Shown: positions 1-6,693, counted from the first letter of the stretch. The stretch is 7,893 nt of DNA from Spirochaetales bacterium (GCA_004525155.1 SPDA01000073.1:1-7893); one strand, 5' to 3'. A program made the numbers and translations. The notes: generated from the sequence alone by a model not told the origin.

Positions 1-16
1 GTCTATCCCGCCCGCC

Positions 17-796
17 TCAGGCGAGGATGACCTCAATATCGTGTTTTTTGAGGCAGTTTATCATGTCCCTGGGGGCGCTCCTGTCGGTGATGATAGTGTC
101 GATCTCCGATATGTTTGCGAAAGTTCCCAGGGATACGACACCCCATTTCGACGAGTCGACAAGTCCCACTACTTTATGCGCTTTTTTGGTAATTATCCGT
201 TTCTGTTCTATAAACCCCACATGATTGTCGGTAAGGCCGGCGTCTTCTGTAAGGCCTGCCGCCCCGCAGAAGGCCTTGGATATGTTCCAGTGGTCGATGG
301 TCTCCATGGCCGGTTCGCCGATAACACCGAGAGATTCACGAAGCAAAAAACCGTTGAGCATATAGATGGTAACGGAGGTGGTAACGCAGAGCCAGTAGGC
401 GACTTCGATGCTGGGGGATATTACCGTTATGTTTTGTTTGTCCGAGAGAAACAGCCGCATTTCCGCCGCGGTTGTGCCTCCGTCGATGAAGATAACTTCC
501 CTGTTATTTACCAGTTCCGCAGCTGCTTTGCCTATTGCCTGTTTCTGGCTTTGATTTATCGATTTCCTGATGCTGAAGGGCGGGGCGAAAGGCTTGTCTT
601 CCACTGCCATGGCCCCGCCGTGGGTTCTGCGGATTTTGCCCTGAAATTCGAGCTCCTTCAGATCGCTCCTCAGTGTTACCAGCGACATTCCGAACTTATC
701 CTTAAGTTCCTTGACGGTAACTCTGCCTTTCGTATCAATAAGATCGAGTATCTGTTCGTGCCTTTCCTCTATAAAGCGGGAAACTTCCTGTTTCAT
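17..796 (-). CDS. DeoR-family transcriptional repressor of the sugar locus
   Basis: 259 residues, full length for the DeoR family. The N-terminal winged helix-turn-helix spans about residues 11-62: an ERHEQIL opening, VTVKEL, a recognition helix containing VTLRSDL (the family usually has TIRRDL, so one Arg is Ser here), and the hallmark HGGA at 59-62. The C-terminal sensor domain (about 75-255) has the DGGTT phosphosugar-binding loop at 105-109 and the late EQKRIITKKA and VDSSKWG segments typical of DeoRC. Members usually repress sugar operons and are released by a phosphorylated intermediate. It is the last gene of the minus-strand transporter operon, 87 bases after the second permease, so it is probably co-transcribed and autoregulated. 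The ATG at 796 places the ERHEQIL block near residue 11, as usual. The ribosome site is weak (GGGAAAG). The probable target is the repeat cluster at 5641-5681 (inference). The effector is unknown. Confidence 0.93.
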   Translation of the reverse strand: MKQEVSRFIEERHEQILDLIDTKGRVTVKELKDKFGMSLVTLRSDLKELEFQGKIRRTHGGAMAVEDKPFAPPFSIRKSINQSQKQAIGKAAAELVNNREVIFIDGGTTAAEMRLFLSDKQNITVISPSIEVAYWLCVTTSVTIYMLNGFLLRESLGVIGEPAMETIDHWNISKAFCGAAGLTEDAGLTDNHVGFIEQKRIITKKAHKVVGLVDSSKWGVVSLGTFANISEIDTIITDRSAPRDMINCLKKHDIEVILA

Positions 797-883
797 TGTT
801 CTTTCCCATAAAGATAATTGAGTTTTTGGCGACCAATGCCGGTGCGGCCGAGTACAGTTTGGGTTTCCAAAGTTAACGCTCCT

Positions 884-1852
884 CTATTCGGCGATTTGTT
901 CTTTGACGAGAGTATCTAGTAGTATTGCAACGATCAGCACTACACCTTTTACCACATACTGATAGAAGGGCGGGACACCGATAAAGTTCATACCGATACC
1001 GAGAATGACTAGGATAAAAGCCCCGACCACGGTCCTTAAAACGGATCCTTCTCCGCCCTGGAAGCTTGTTCCCCCGAGCAGTACAGCAATAATAACGTCA
1101 AGTTCAAAGCCTGCGCCTGCCGTCGCATCGGCAATGGTAAGATTGCTTGCCTTAACTACCCCGGCAAATCCCCCCACGATGCCAACCAGGATATACATGG
1201 TCCATATAATGGCGTTGACATTGATTCCGGAAAGGGAGGCAGCTATCTTGTTGCCGCCGATTGCTATTGAATATTTTCCGAGGATTGATCGCTTTTCCAG
1301 AATTACGAAAATCGCAATTATTACGATAATAATGAACAGCTGAACAGGTATTCCGCCAATCGATCCTCGTCCGAGATAGGTAAAAGCCTTTGGAAGATTT
1401 CCTTTTACATAGGGGATGGTGTCTCCGGTTAATAGCTTGGCTATCCCTAACAAAAGACTCATGGTTGCCAAGGTTGCAATTACGGGGATAATTTTCAGTT
1501 TAACCACAAGCAGACCGTTCACTATCCCTATTACGCCTCCGATAATTGTTGTCAGCAAAGCGGCCGTAACTACAGGAATACCGGATTTACATAAAACCGC
1601 GAAAAAAACCCCGCAGAAACCGAGCATACTGCCGACAGACAAATCAACATGACCGGAAATCATGAGCAGGGTAACAGCAGTAGCAACCATAATCGTGGGA
1701 GCCGCGGCCCGCAGTATATTGACCAAACTGGCAATCCGAACAAACTTTGGTGAAATGATGGTAAAAAGGACTACAAAGAATATAAGGATTCCGACTACAT
1801 AGAGATTTTTTACCATGTTTCTCCATGAAGCTTTCTTGATACCGCTAACCAT
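884..1852 (-). CDS. Sugar ABC transporter permease, RbsC type (second permease)
   Basis: 322-residue integral membrane protein of the ribose/galactose-class permease family (BPD_transp_2), the usual length. A short charged N-terminus is followed by about eight to ten hydrophobic segments. The signature region near residues 66-75 reads SGHVDLSVGS, where most relatives have GGIDLSVGS, so Gly is replaced by His. The cytoplasmic coupling segment AVLLGGTSFQGGEGSV, which contacts the ATPase, is intact near residues 257-272. An AAGGAG ribosome site at 1864-1869 lies 11 bases before the ATG. The gene sits 50 bases after the first permease and before the DeoR gene. With two non-identical permeases in the operon, a heterodimeric channel like LsrC/LsrD or YtfT/YjfF is the likely arrangement (inference). 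Transport direction is import, together with the ATPase and binding protein upstream. Substrate not determinable. Confidence 0.93.
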   Translation of the reverse strand: MVSGIKKASWRNMVKNLYVVGILIFFVVLFTIISPKFVRIASLVNILRAAAPTIMVATAVTLLMISGHVDLSVGSMLGFCGVFFAVLCKSGIPVVTAALLTTIIGGVIGIVNGLLVVKLKIIPVIATLATMSLLLGIAKLLTGDTIPYVKGNLPKAFTYLGRGSIGGIPVQLFIIIVIIAIFVILEKRSILGKYSIAIGGNKIAASLSGINVNAIIWTMYILVGIVGGFAGVVKASNLTIADATAGAGFELDVIIAVLLGGTSFQGGEGSVLRTVVGAFILVILGIGMNFIGVPPFYQYVVKGVVLIVAILLDTLVKEQIAE

Positions 1853-1902
1853 TTTTATGACTACTCCTTCAGTTCGATTATCATTTTTCGATGGTCAATA
1901 CA

Positions 1903-2889
1903 TTAGGCTTTGATTCTGTTCATCGCGAATCTCTGTGCCAGTATTGCGGCGACAATTACCAGGCCCTTTGCGATCGATTGCCAATCCGGTGCAATGCCGA
2001 GCAGGTTGAGCGAATTTTGAAGTACGCCGATGATAAATGCGCCGACAACCATACCTATCACCGAACCCGCGCCGCCCGCAATGCTTGTACCGCCCAGCAC
2101 CGCCGCCACCAGGGCATCGAATTCATACCCGGCGCCGACTTTACTATCGCCTGCCCCGAGTTTTGAAGCCAGAATTACCCCTGCCAGCCCTGCAAGAATG
2201 CCGCTTGTAATGTAAAGAATAGTCGTAACTTTGCCGACTTTTAGTCCGGAAAAAATGGCGGTTTTTTTGTTGGCGCCTATATAATATATCTTTTGACCAA
2301 AGAGTGTCTTGTTTTGAAGAAAGATGAATAAAAGCAGGATTACAAGCATGCAGATGACTGTCAATGAAAGAGGACCGATGTAAATGGTCCCGAACATCCT
2401 GAACACCGGAGGAAGGCCGACTTCCACCATAGAACCGTTTGCGAATATGTAGGCTATTCCTCTCGCGATTGACATCGTACCGAGGGTCGCTATAACCGAA
2501 GCGACGCCGAGTTTGATAACTAGGAAAGAGTTCACGGCACCGATTACCCCGCCAATAAGAACGGCCAAAATAACGGCAATTCCGTAAGGCAGTCCTAGAC
2601 CGCCCTGAGCGAAAGGCTGGCAGAAATAAGCGCCCAGAACACCGCAGGCGCCGATTACACCGCCTACGGAGAGATCAAAATTGCCGGTAATAAGCAGGAA
2701 TGTAACCGATGTGCCGACGATAATCAGGATTGACATCTGTGTAATAACGTTTCTTAGATTGGTACCTTCAAGAAAATGAGGGGTGATTATTGAAACAATT
2801 ATAATTAAAAGTATTAATACACCCAGCATGAAAAGTGTGAGAACGGTTTGCCTGCTCAATTTTATGGATACTTTCTTTGTATTCATCAT
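1903..2889 (-). CDS. Sugar ABC transporter permease, RbsC type (first permease)
   Basis: 328-residue multispanning permease of the RbsC/AraH class, paralogous to the next gene. The conserved region near residues 68-77 is TGNFDLSVGG instead of the common GGIDLSVGS. The coupling segment AAVLGGTSIAGGAGSV near residues 264-280 is typical of the family and should bind the ATPase. The ATG at 2889 overlaps the ATPase stop codon (ATGA, 2886-2889), which indicates translational coupling; a second in-frame ATG follows immediately, so Met-2 is an alternative start. No strong ribosome site precedes it, consistent with coupling. Predicted to be an inner-membrane protein with about ten hydrophobic segments. 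It most likely forms one half of the translocation pore with the 322-residue permease. Confidence 0.93.
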   Translation of the reverse strand: MMNTKKVSIKLSRQTVLTLFMLGVLILLIIIVSIITPHFLEGTNLRNVITQMSILIIVGTSVTFLLITGNFDLSVGGVIGACGVLGAYFCQPFAQGGLGLPYGIAVILAVLIGGVIGAVNSFLVIKLGVASVIATLGTMSIARGIAYIFANGSMVEVGLPPVFRMFGTIYIGPLSLTVICMLVILLLFIFLQNKTLFGQKIYYIGANKKTAIFSGLKVGKVTTILYITSGILAGLAGVILASKLGAGDSKVGAGYEFDALVAAVLGGTSIAGGAGSVIGMVVGAFIIGVLQNSLNLLGIAPDWQSIAKGLVIVAAILAQRFAMNRIKA

Positions 2890-4376
2890 GCTTCACTACC
2901 TGCAACAATATGTATGATTTTTTCATCGTCAATATCCATACCGTTTTTCATCTCCGCTTTTAATTCGCCTTCATAAAGAAGAAAGATCCGGTCGCATAGG
3001 TTGAGGATCTCCGGCAATTCCGATGAAAAAACGATAATTGATTTTCCTTCCCTGGAAAGCTGACGGATCAGGTTGTGAATTTCCTCTTTCGCCCCTACGT
3101 CAACTCCCCTGGTAGGTTCATCGAGCAGCATTAACTGGGAGTCAGCGAATAGACATTTGGCAAAAACTATTTTCTGCTGATTTCCGCCGGATAATAGGGC
3201 CACCTGTTTTTCGGCACTGGTGGTAACCACCCGCATTTTTTTTATATAATCATTGGCTATATTTCTTTCCAAGGCGGAAGATTTCAGGCCGGAGACCGCG
3301 ATTTTGTTCAAATTCATGACAGGAATATTGCTTTTTATAGTCAAAAGCGTGAATAATCCTTCGGTCCTTCGTTCTTCCGGAACCATGGAAATTCCGTAAT
3401 CGATGGCTTGGCGGGGGAATCTTGGTTTTATTTCCTGTCCGTTGAAGATAAGATGGCCCTCAAATTCATCTACTCCATAAAGTGCCCTGCCCAGTTCGGT
3501 TTTTCCGGCTCCAACAAGACCGTAAAAACCGATAATTTCTCCCTTGTACACATCGAAACTGATGTCTTTCAGTTTCCCGTTGGTCAGATTCTTCACTTCC
3601 AGGACCTTAACGGAATAATCTCCCTGATTGGGGACATAATGTTCCCTTACTTCCTTGCCGATCATCATCTTGATCAGCTCCTCTTTGTTTTTTACCTCGG
3701 ATACAAGCTTGGTCCCGATGAGTTCACCGTCCCGGAGAACCGAAACATAGTCTCCAATCTCGAAAATTTCATCCAAACGATGAGATATATAAATTACCGT
3801 TACATTATTTTCTTTTAATCCCTTGATTATGGTAAAAAGCCTGTTAATTTCACTTTCTGATATGGCGGCCGTCGGTTCATCCATGATGATAATTTCCGCG
3901 TCAGACGCAATTGCCCGTGCAATTTCGACAAGCTGTTTTTTTGCGACACTAAGTTTTGAAACCAGTTGTTTTTCATCAATGCTCGGCTCAATGCTTTTAA
4001 GGATTTCCACCATCCCTTGGGTTTTTTTGGATTTTTTTAAGAACCCAAAGGAAACATCCTCTCTGCCGAGGGTAAGGTTCTGTTCAACGGTCAGCTGATC
4101 AACGACGTTCAGTTCCTGAAAAAGGGTACTAATTCCCTGCTCTCTGGCGTCTTTTGTATTGTGGGGATGAAATTCATTACCGTTCAGTAAGATTTTTCCG
4201 CTGCTTCTCGGTAAAGCCCCGGTAAGCACCTTGATTAAAGTTGATTTACCGGCCCCGTTCTCTCCTACCAGGCAATGAACGGAATTCCGCTTTATCTCCA
4301 AGTTGATTTTGTTCAGAGCTAAAACGCCGGGAAATTCTTTTATGACATTCTTTAATTCCAGGATATTGTTTTCCAT
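2886..4376 (-). CDS. Sugar ABC transporter ATP-binding protein, RbsA/MglA class with two fused nucleotide-binding domains
   Basis: 496 residues, the standard length for the fused two-domain ATPases of ribose/galactose/xylose importers. Domain 1: Walker A GENGAGKST (38-46), Q-loop Gln87, degenerate signature LSVAKKQ (142-148), Walker B IIIMDE (162-167), H-loop His199. Domain 2: Walker A GLVGAGKTE (286-294) with Lys292 present, intact signature LSGGNQQ (395-401), Walker B LMLLDE (415-420), and Ser in place of the H-loop histidine (FSSELPE, about 450-456). The SSE(L/M)PE change is normal for this class; the retained Walker A lysine is less so, since many relatives have Arg (GAGRTE). The protein acts on the cytoplasmic face and powers import through the two permeases. 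A GGGG-type ribosome site (4388-4391) lies 11 bases before the ATG. It follows the hairpin downstream of the binding-protein gene. Confidence 0.96.
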   Translation of the reverse strand: MENNILELKNVIKEFPGVLALNKINLEIKRNSVHCLVGENGAGKSTLIKVLTGALPRSSGKILLNGNEFHPHNTKDAREQGISTLFQELNVVDQLTVEQNLTLGREDVSFGFLKKSKKTQGMVEILKSIEPSIDEKQLVSKLSVAKKQLVEIARAIASDAEIIIMDEPTAAISESEINRLFTIIKGLKENNVTVIYISHRLDEIFEIGDYVSVLRDGELIGTKLVSEVKNKEELIKMMIGKEVREHYVPNQGDYSVKVLEVKNLTNGKLKDISFDVYKGEIIGFYGLVGAGKTELGRALYGVDEFEGHLIFNGQEIKPRFPRQAIDYGISMVPEERRTEGLFTLLTIKSNIPVMNLNKIAVSGLKSSALERNIANDYIKKMRVVTTSAEKQVALLSGGNQQKIVFAKCLFADSQLMLLDEPTRGVDVGAKEEIHNLIRQLSREGKSIIVFSSELPEILNLCDRIFLLYEGELKAEMKNGMDIDDEKIIHIVAGSEA

Positions 4377-4400
4377 CCCTTATTCTACCCCTATTAATAG

Positions 4401-4443
4401 AAAAATACCGGCCGAAGTCGGCAAATTGCCTTCTCCGGCCGGT
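4401..4443 (-). terminator. Intercistronic hairpin with T-rich tail, probable attenuator or mRNA-stabilising stem
   Basis: Outer arms 4407-4414 (ACCGGCCG) and 4436-4443 (CGGCCGGT) are perfectly complementary over 8 pairs. Inside, AAG/CTT and a GGCAA/TTGCC element can extend the stem. Read on the minus strand, the hairpin begins about 30 bases after the binding-protein stop codon and is followed by TATTTTTCTATT (T run complementary to 4401-4405), which fits a leaky intrinsic terminator. The ATPase, two permeases and the regulator lie downstream in the same direction. Partial termination or 3'-end protection here would give more binding protein than membrane components, a known pattern in binding-protein-dependent transporters such as the maltose system. 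How much readthrough occurs cannot be seen from sequence. Confidence 0.7.
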
Positions 4444-4473
4444 TAAAGTCCTGCAAATAATTAAGCTGGAAGT

Positions 4474-5574
4474 TTATTTCTTTAAATTTGCCTTGGTCAT
4501 GTATTCATCTTCGAGCCATTTCTGGATTTCGTCGATGTTTGCACTCCAGTAATCGATTTCTTTGTCATGGGCTTCAATAGTCTGGCGTTTGTCGGGATCG
4601 ATTTCGCCGAGGTAAGCTTTCACGATAGTGTCGACTTTGAGAATTCCATTTTCTCTCGGTGTCAGACCCATGGTGACCTTGAACGATGAATTGGGATCAA
4701 ATACCTTTACGAGTTCAGCTTCCGTTGCATCGGTTCCGACCAGAATTTCAGTATTGGGAACGCCCTTGACAGCCTTTCCGCGGCCTGCTTCTTCAAGTGC
4801 CGGAAGGATGGCGAGAGAATAATCGGAGCTGGCTCCATAAAATACGTTGATTTCGGGATGAGACTGGATCATGTCCTGTGCGGCTTTGTAACCGGTGTCA
4901 CGTGTGCCGCCGCCGTCGAGGATTAAGCCTTCTTTTGCATTGGGAGCAACACTTTTAAGACCCTTGATAAAAGGACCTGTCCGCATGGCCTGTACGACAG
5001 GGGAATCCACGTAGTCTACTACGCCGTAAATAATCGGTTTATCGGGATGAAATTTTGTCCAGGCTTTCGCAGTGGCTACACCCATTTCAAATGCCTGATC
5101 CGCCTCATTGATCGCGACGAAGGGAATATCGTTGTTCGTCTGCAGATAGAATGTGATAATGGGAATGCCGGCCTTTCTTGCGGCCCTGATTCCGGCTTCC
5201 ACGCTTTCCGCTTCATAGGTATGAAGCACGATTGCGTCTACGCCTTCAGCAACAAGCTGATCCAGGTTTGCGACGATGGTAGCCTGCTCGAACTTACCGT
5301 CAAGGACTTTAACTTTGGCTCCATATTGTTCTTCCGCGTATTTTGTGAACCATGCTACATCCGCCTGATGGTAGCCGTTAGCCAGGGTGATAGGGATTTT
5401 ACCGATTGTGAAATTTTTCGGCAATTTCCCTACCGCTTTGCCCTCTGTCAATTCTTTTGCAGTTCCAGTGGCTTTTGTTGAATCTTGTTTTTCCGACTTT
5501 CCACCAGCCAGGACTGACATGGAGGCCAGTGTGACAATGATCAGCATCAGACCAAAAACTTTGAATTTCTTCAT
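4474..5574 (-). CDS. Periplasmic sugar-binding protein of an ABC importer (RbsB-like, Peripla_BP_4)
   Basis: 366 residues. Residues 1-23 form an export signal: KK near the start, a hydrophobic stretch, then SVLA before Gly-Gly-Lys-Ser-Glu-Lys. There is no cysteine near the cleavage site, so it is predicted as a soluble secreted protein cut by signal peptidase I, not a lipoprotein. A low-complexity Lys/Glu/Thr linker runs to about residue 45. The mature two-lobe fold follows: ITLANGYHQADVAW at the start of lobe 1, LDQLVAEGVDAIVLHTYEAES and AARKAGIPIITFY typical of the ribose-binding family, then INEADQAF, the lobe 2 segment DGGGTRDTGYKAAQDMI, and VGTDATE. It is somewhat longer than RbsB through the linker and C-terminus. 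It delivers substrate to the two permeases. First gene of the operon, with a good ribosome site AAGGAG (5581-5586) six bases before the ATG. Ligand unknown; a monosaccharide or polyol is likely. Confidence 0.95.
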   Translation of the reverse strand: MKKFKVFGLMLIIVTLASMSVLAGGKSEKQDSTKATGTAKELTEGKAVGKLPKNFTIGKIPITLANGYHQADVAWFTKYAEEQYGAKVKVLDGKFEQATIVANLDQLVAEGVDAIVLHTYEAESVEAGIRAARKAGIPIITFYLQTNNDIPFVAINEADQAFEMGVATAKAWTKFHPDKPIIYGVVDYVDSPVVQAMRTGPFIKGLKSVAPNAKEGLILDGGGTRDTGYKAAQDMIQSHPEINVFYGASSDYSLAILPALEEAGRGKAVKGVPNTEILVGTDATEAELVKVFDPNSSFKVTMGLTPRENGILKVDTIVKAYLGEIDPDKRQTIEAHDKEIDYWSANIDEIQKWLEDEYMTKANLKK

Positions 5575-5607
5575 TCTGTTCTCCTTATATTGGTTTTAAT
5601 ATACTTA

Positions 5608-5635
5608 AAAATATCATATTTTAACCATATGTCAA
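5608..5635 (-). promoter_or_regulatory. Sigma-70-like promoter for the transporter operon
   Basis: Read on the minus strand there is a perfect -35 TTGACA (5635-5630), a 16-base spacer and a -10-like TATTTT (5613-5608). Transcription would start near 5600, leaving a leader of about 25 bases before the binding-protein ATG at 5574. The spacer holds an inverted repeat CATAT-N7-ATATG (5615-5631) that overlaps the -35 by two bases. The -10 is imperfect, which suits a regulated promoter. Support is from sequence pattern and position only. Confidence 0.55.
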
Positions 5636-5640
5636 GAGTG

Positions 5641-5681
5641 TTTTCGTAAATAATGTATAAATTAAAGAAAATAAACGAAAA
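5641..5681. promoter_or_regulatory. Candidate DeoR-type operator between the divergent promoters
   Basis: TTTTCGT at 5641-5647 and its reverse complement ACGAAAA at 5675-5681 bracket a 27-base AT-rich core. On the minus strand the right side reads as two tandem 10-base units, TTTTCGTTTA (5681-5672) and TTTTCTTTAA (5671-5662), so the site combines direct and inverted half-sites. A further weak palindrome TAAT-N6-ATTA (5651-5664) lies in the core. The cluster fills the space between the two -35 boxes (5635 and 5688), where a bound repressor could control both transcripts. T-rich repeated half-sites are common for DeoR-family regulators, and such a regulator is encoded in the same operon. The pairing of this protein with this site is inference. 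Confidence 0.45.
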
Positions 5682-5687
5682 TAAAAA

Positions 5688-5716
5688 TTGACTATAGGGA
5701 ATCTCCATGTTATGAT
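5688..5716 (+). promoter_or_regulatory. Strong sigma-70-like promoter for the rightward genes
   Basis: -35 TTGACT (5688-5693), exactly 17 bases of spacer, -10 TATGAT (5711-5716), and an extended -10 TG at 5708-5709. Transcription would start near 5723 and leave about 50 bases of leader before the small ORF at 5776. The leader has an 8-base direct repeat TAAGTAAA (5716-5723 and 5740-5747) and the complementary ACTTA at 5730-5734, which can form a weak hairpin. This is the best promoter-like sequence in the window and lies next to the candidate operator. Confidence 0.7.
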
Positions 5717-5775
5717 AAGTAAACATAAAACTTAAATTGTAAGTAAAGAAAGCCAAAATAATTAGAGGGCGACGC

Positions 5776-5901
5776 ATGAAAAGATCGATTATCATGATAT
5801 GTGCAGTTCTTTTCGTGTTTGTGCCGGTTGTTTTGGAATTCGGTAACGGCACGGAAGATGGTGAAACAGCGGCAGTGGAGGAGAGGATAACAATAAAATG
5901 A
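5776..5901 (+). CDS. Small 41-residue hydrophobic/acidic peptide, translationally coupled to the dehydrogenase
   Basis: ATG at 5776, TGA at 5899-5901, 41 codons. A ribosome site AGAGGG (5764-5769) lies six bases before the ATG, and the ORF is the first one after the strong rightward promoter. The peptide starts MKRS, continues with about 16 hydrophobic residues (IIMICAVLFVFVPVVL, residues 5-20), then turns acidic and polar (FGNGTEDGETAAVEE) to the end. This looks like a single membrane segment or an uncleaved signal with a short outer tail; there is no lipobox. Its stop overlaps the dehydrogenase start as ATGA (5898-5901), and the ribosome site for the dehydrogenase (GGAGGAGAGG, 5877-5886) lies inside it, so translation of the two is probably coupled. 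I do not recognise a family. It may be a real small membrane protein, a leader ORF that only serves coupling, or a decayed N-terminus of an export-type protein. Confidence 0.5.
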   Translation: MKRSIIMICAVLFVFVPVVLEFGNGTEDGETAAVEERITIK

Positions 5902-6665
5902 ATATTCTTGACAAATTCCGGCTCGACGGGAAAAAAGTTGTAATAACCGGCGGTTCAAAAGGGATTGGCAAAAGTGTGGGAATCGGACTTGCTCAGGCAG
6001 GGGCGGATATCGCTATAGTTGCCCGCGGCATAGAGTTGGCGGAAGAAACAGCCCACGAAATCGCAGCCGAAGGCGTGAAATGCATTGCGGTAAAGGCGGA
6101 TGTAACCAAACCGGATGATGTGGACCGGATGATGAAGGAAATCTTAAAGGCCTTTGGAACGGTGGATGTTGCCTTCAATAACGCCGGTACCGCGGTGGTG
6201 GAAAAGGCGGAAGAAATGTCCTACGAGTCACTGCGGGCGGTCATTGACCTGAACCTGGTGGGACTTTTTCTAACCTGCCAGGCGTCAGCCAGGGTCATGA
6301 TGAAAAACCGGGGCGGTTCCATAATCAATATGGCTTCCATGTCCGCTCACGTGGTGAACGTGCCGCAGACAACGGCGAACTACAATGCCTCCAAAGCGGG
6401 AGTCGTTCAGCTTTCGAAATGTCTCGCCGTGGAGTGGGCGCAGCATAAAATACGGGTCAACTCATTGTGTCCCGGTTATACGCTTACCGAGCTTGCACGT
6501 TCCTTCTCCGAGGACCTCATGCGGCAGTGGATCGAAAAAATCCCCATGAAACGCATGGCGGAGCCGGAGGAACTTCAGGGCGCCGTGTTGTTTCTCGCGA
6601 GTGACGCTTCATCCTACTGTACGGGTACCGACTTGATTGTGGATGGAGGGTACACCTTATGGTAA
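5898..6665 (+). CDS. Short-chain dehydrogenase/reductase, mannitol-dehydrogenase/sorbose-reductase-like
   Basis: 255 residues, typical classical SDR length and complete. Rossmann cofactor motif TGGSKGIG (17-24), Asp68 in the adenine-contact segment ADVT, NNAG (94-97), and a full catalytic tetrad Asn119, Ser147, Tyr162, Lys166 (YNASK). The run NMASMSAHVVNVPQ before the YNASK, and the DGGYTLW end, resemble the group that holds fungal mannitol dehydrogenase and sorbose reductase, so a ketose/polyol pair is a reasonable substrate guess. Arg43 follows the second beta strand (IVAR), which leans towards NADP(H), though this is not certain. Cytosolic. It starts inside the stop codon of the 41-residue ORF and is followed 28 bases later by the URO-D-family gene, all behind the promoter at 5688. 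It probably interconverts the imported sugar or its polyol form. Gluconate 5-dehydrogenase-like activity is an alternative. Confidence 0.93.
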   Translation: MNILDKFRLDGKKVVITGGSKGIGKSVGIGLAQAGADIAIVARGIELAEETAHEIAAEGVKCIAVKADVTKPDDVDRMMKEILKAFGTVDVAFNNAGTAVVEKAEEMSYESLRAVIDLNLVGLFLTCQASARVMMKNRGGSIINMASMSAHVVNVPQTTANYNASKAGVVQLSKCLAVEWAQHKIRVNSLCPGYTLTELARSFSEDLMRQWIEKIPMKRMAEPEELQGAVLFLASDASSYCTGTDLIVDGGYTLW

Positions 6666-6676
6666 TGCCCTGCGCC

Positions 6677-6683
6677 GGGAGAG
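6677..6683 (+). promoter_or_regulatory. Ribosome binding site that fixes the start of the URO-D-family gene
   Basis: GGGAGAG lies 10 bases before the ATG at 6694. A longer reading frame from 6637 would add 19 residues lying mostly inside the end of the dehydrogenase gene and unlike any family N-terminus. The start at 6694 gives MTHKERVIAALNHKEPDRVP, the normal beginning for this family. Confidence 0.65.
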
Positions 6684-6693
6684 CCGGTGCCTT

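Noticed and set aside
13..23. Short palindrome CGCCTCAGGCG over the DeoR stop codon
   Set aside because: The stem is too short with too small a loop, no T run is visible before the window edge, so a terminator cannot be supported.
41..811. Long plus-strand reading frame of 256 codons opposite the DeoR gene
   Set aside because: It is antisense to a clear full-length DeoR protein, has no recognisable domain, and is rich in residues produced by reverse-strand codon bias.
797..883. Separate promoter or terminator between the second permease and the DeoR gene
   Set aside because: Only a 5-pair hairpin TTTGG-N4-CCAAA (858-871) without a T tail is visible, and no convincing -35/-10 pair on the minus strand. 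Co-transcription is the simpler reading.
5571..5958. Minus-strand frames of 93 and 82 codons across the divergent intergenic region
   Set aside because: They run through both promoters and the operator repeats and overlap the small plus ORF. Their composition reflects AT-rich DNA, and neither has a credible ribosome site.
6637..6693. Upstream 19-codon extension of the URO-D-family gene
   Set aside because: It lies mostly within the end of the dehydrogenase gene, and the family N-terminus begins exactly at 6694 with a fitting ribosome site.
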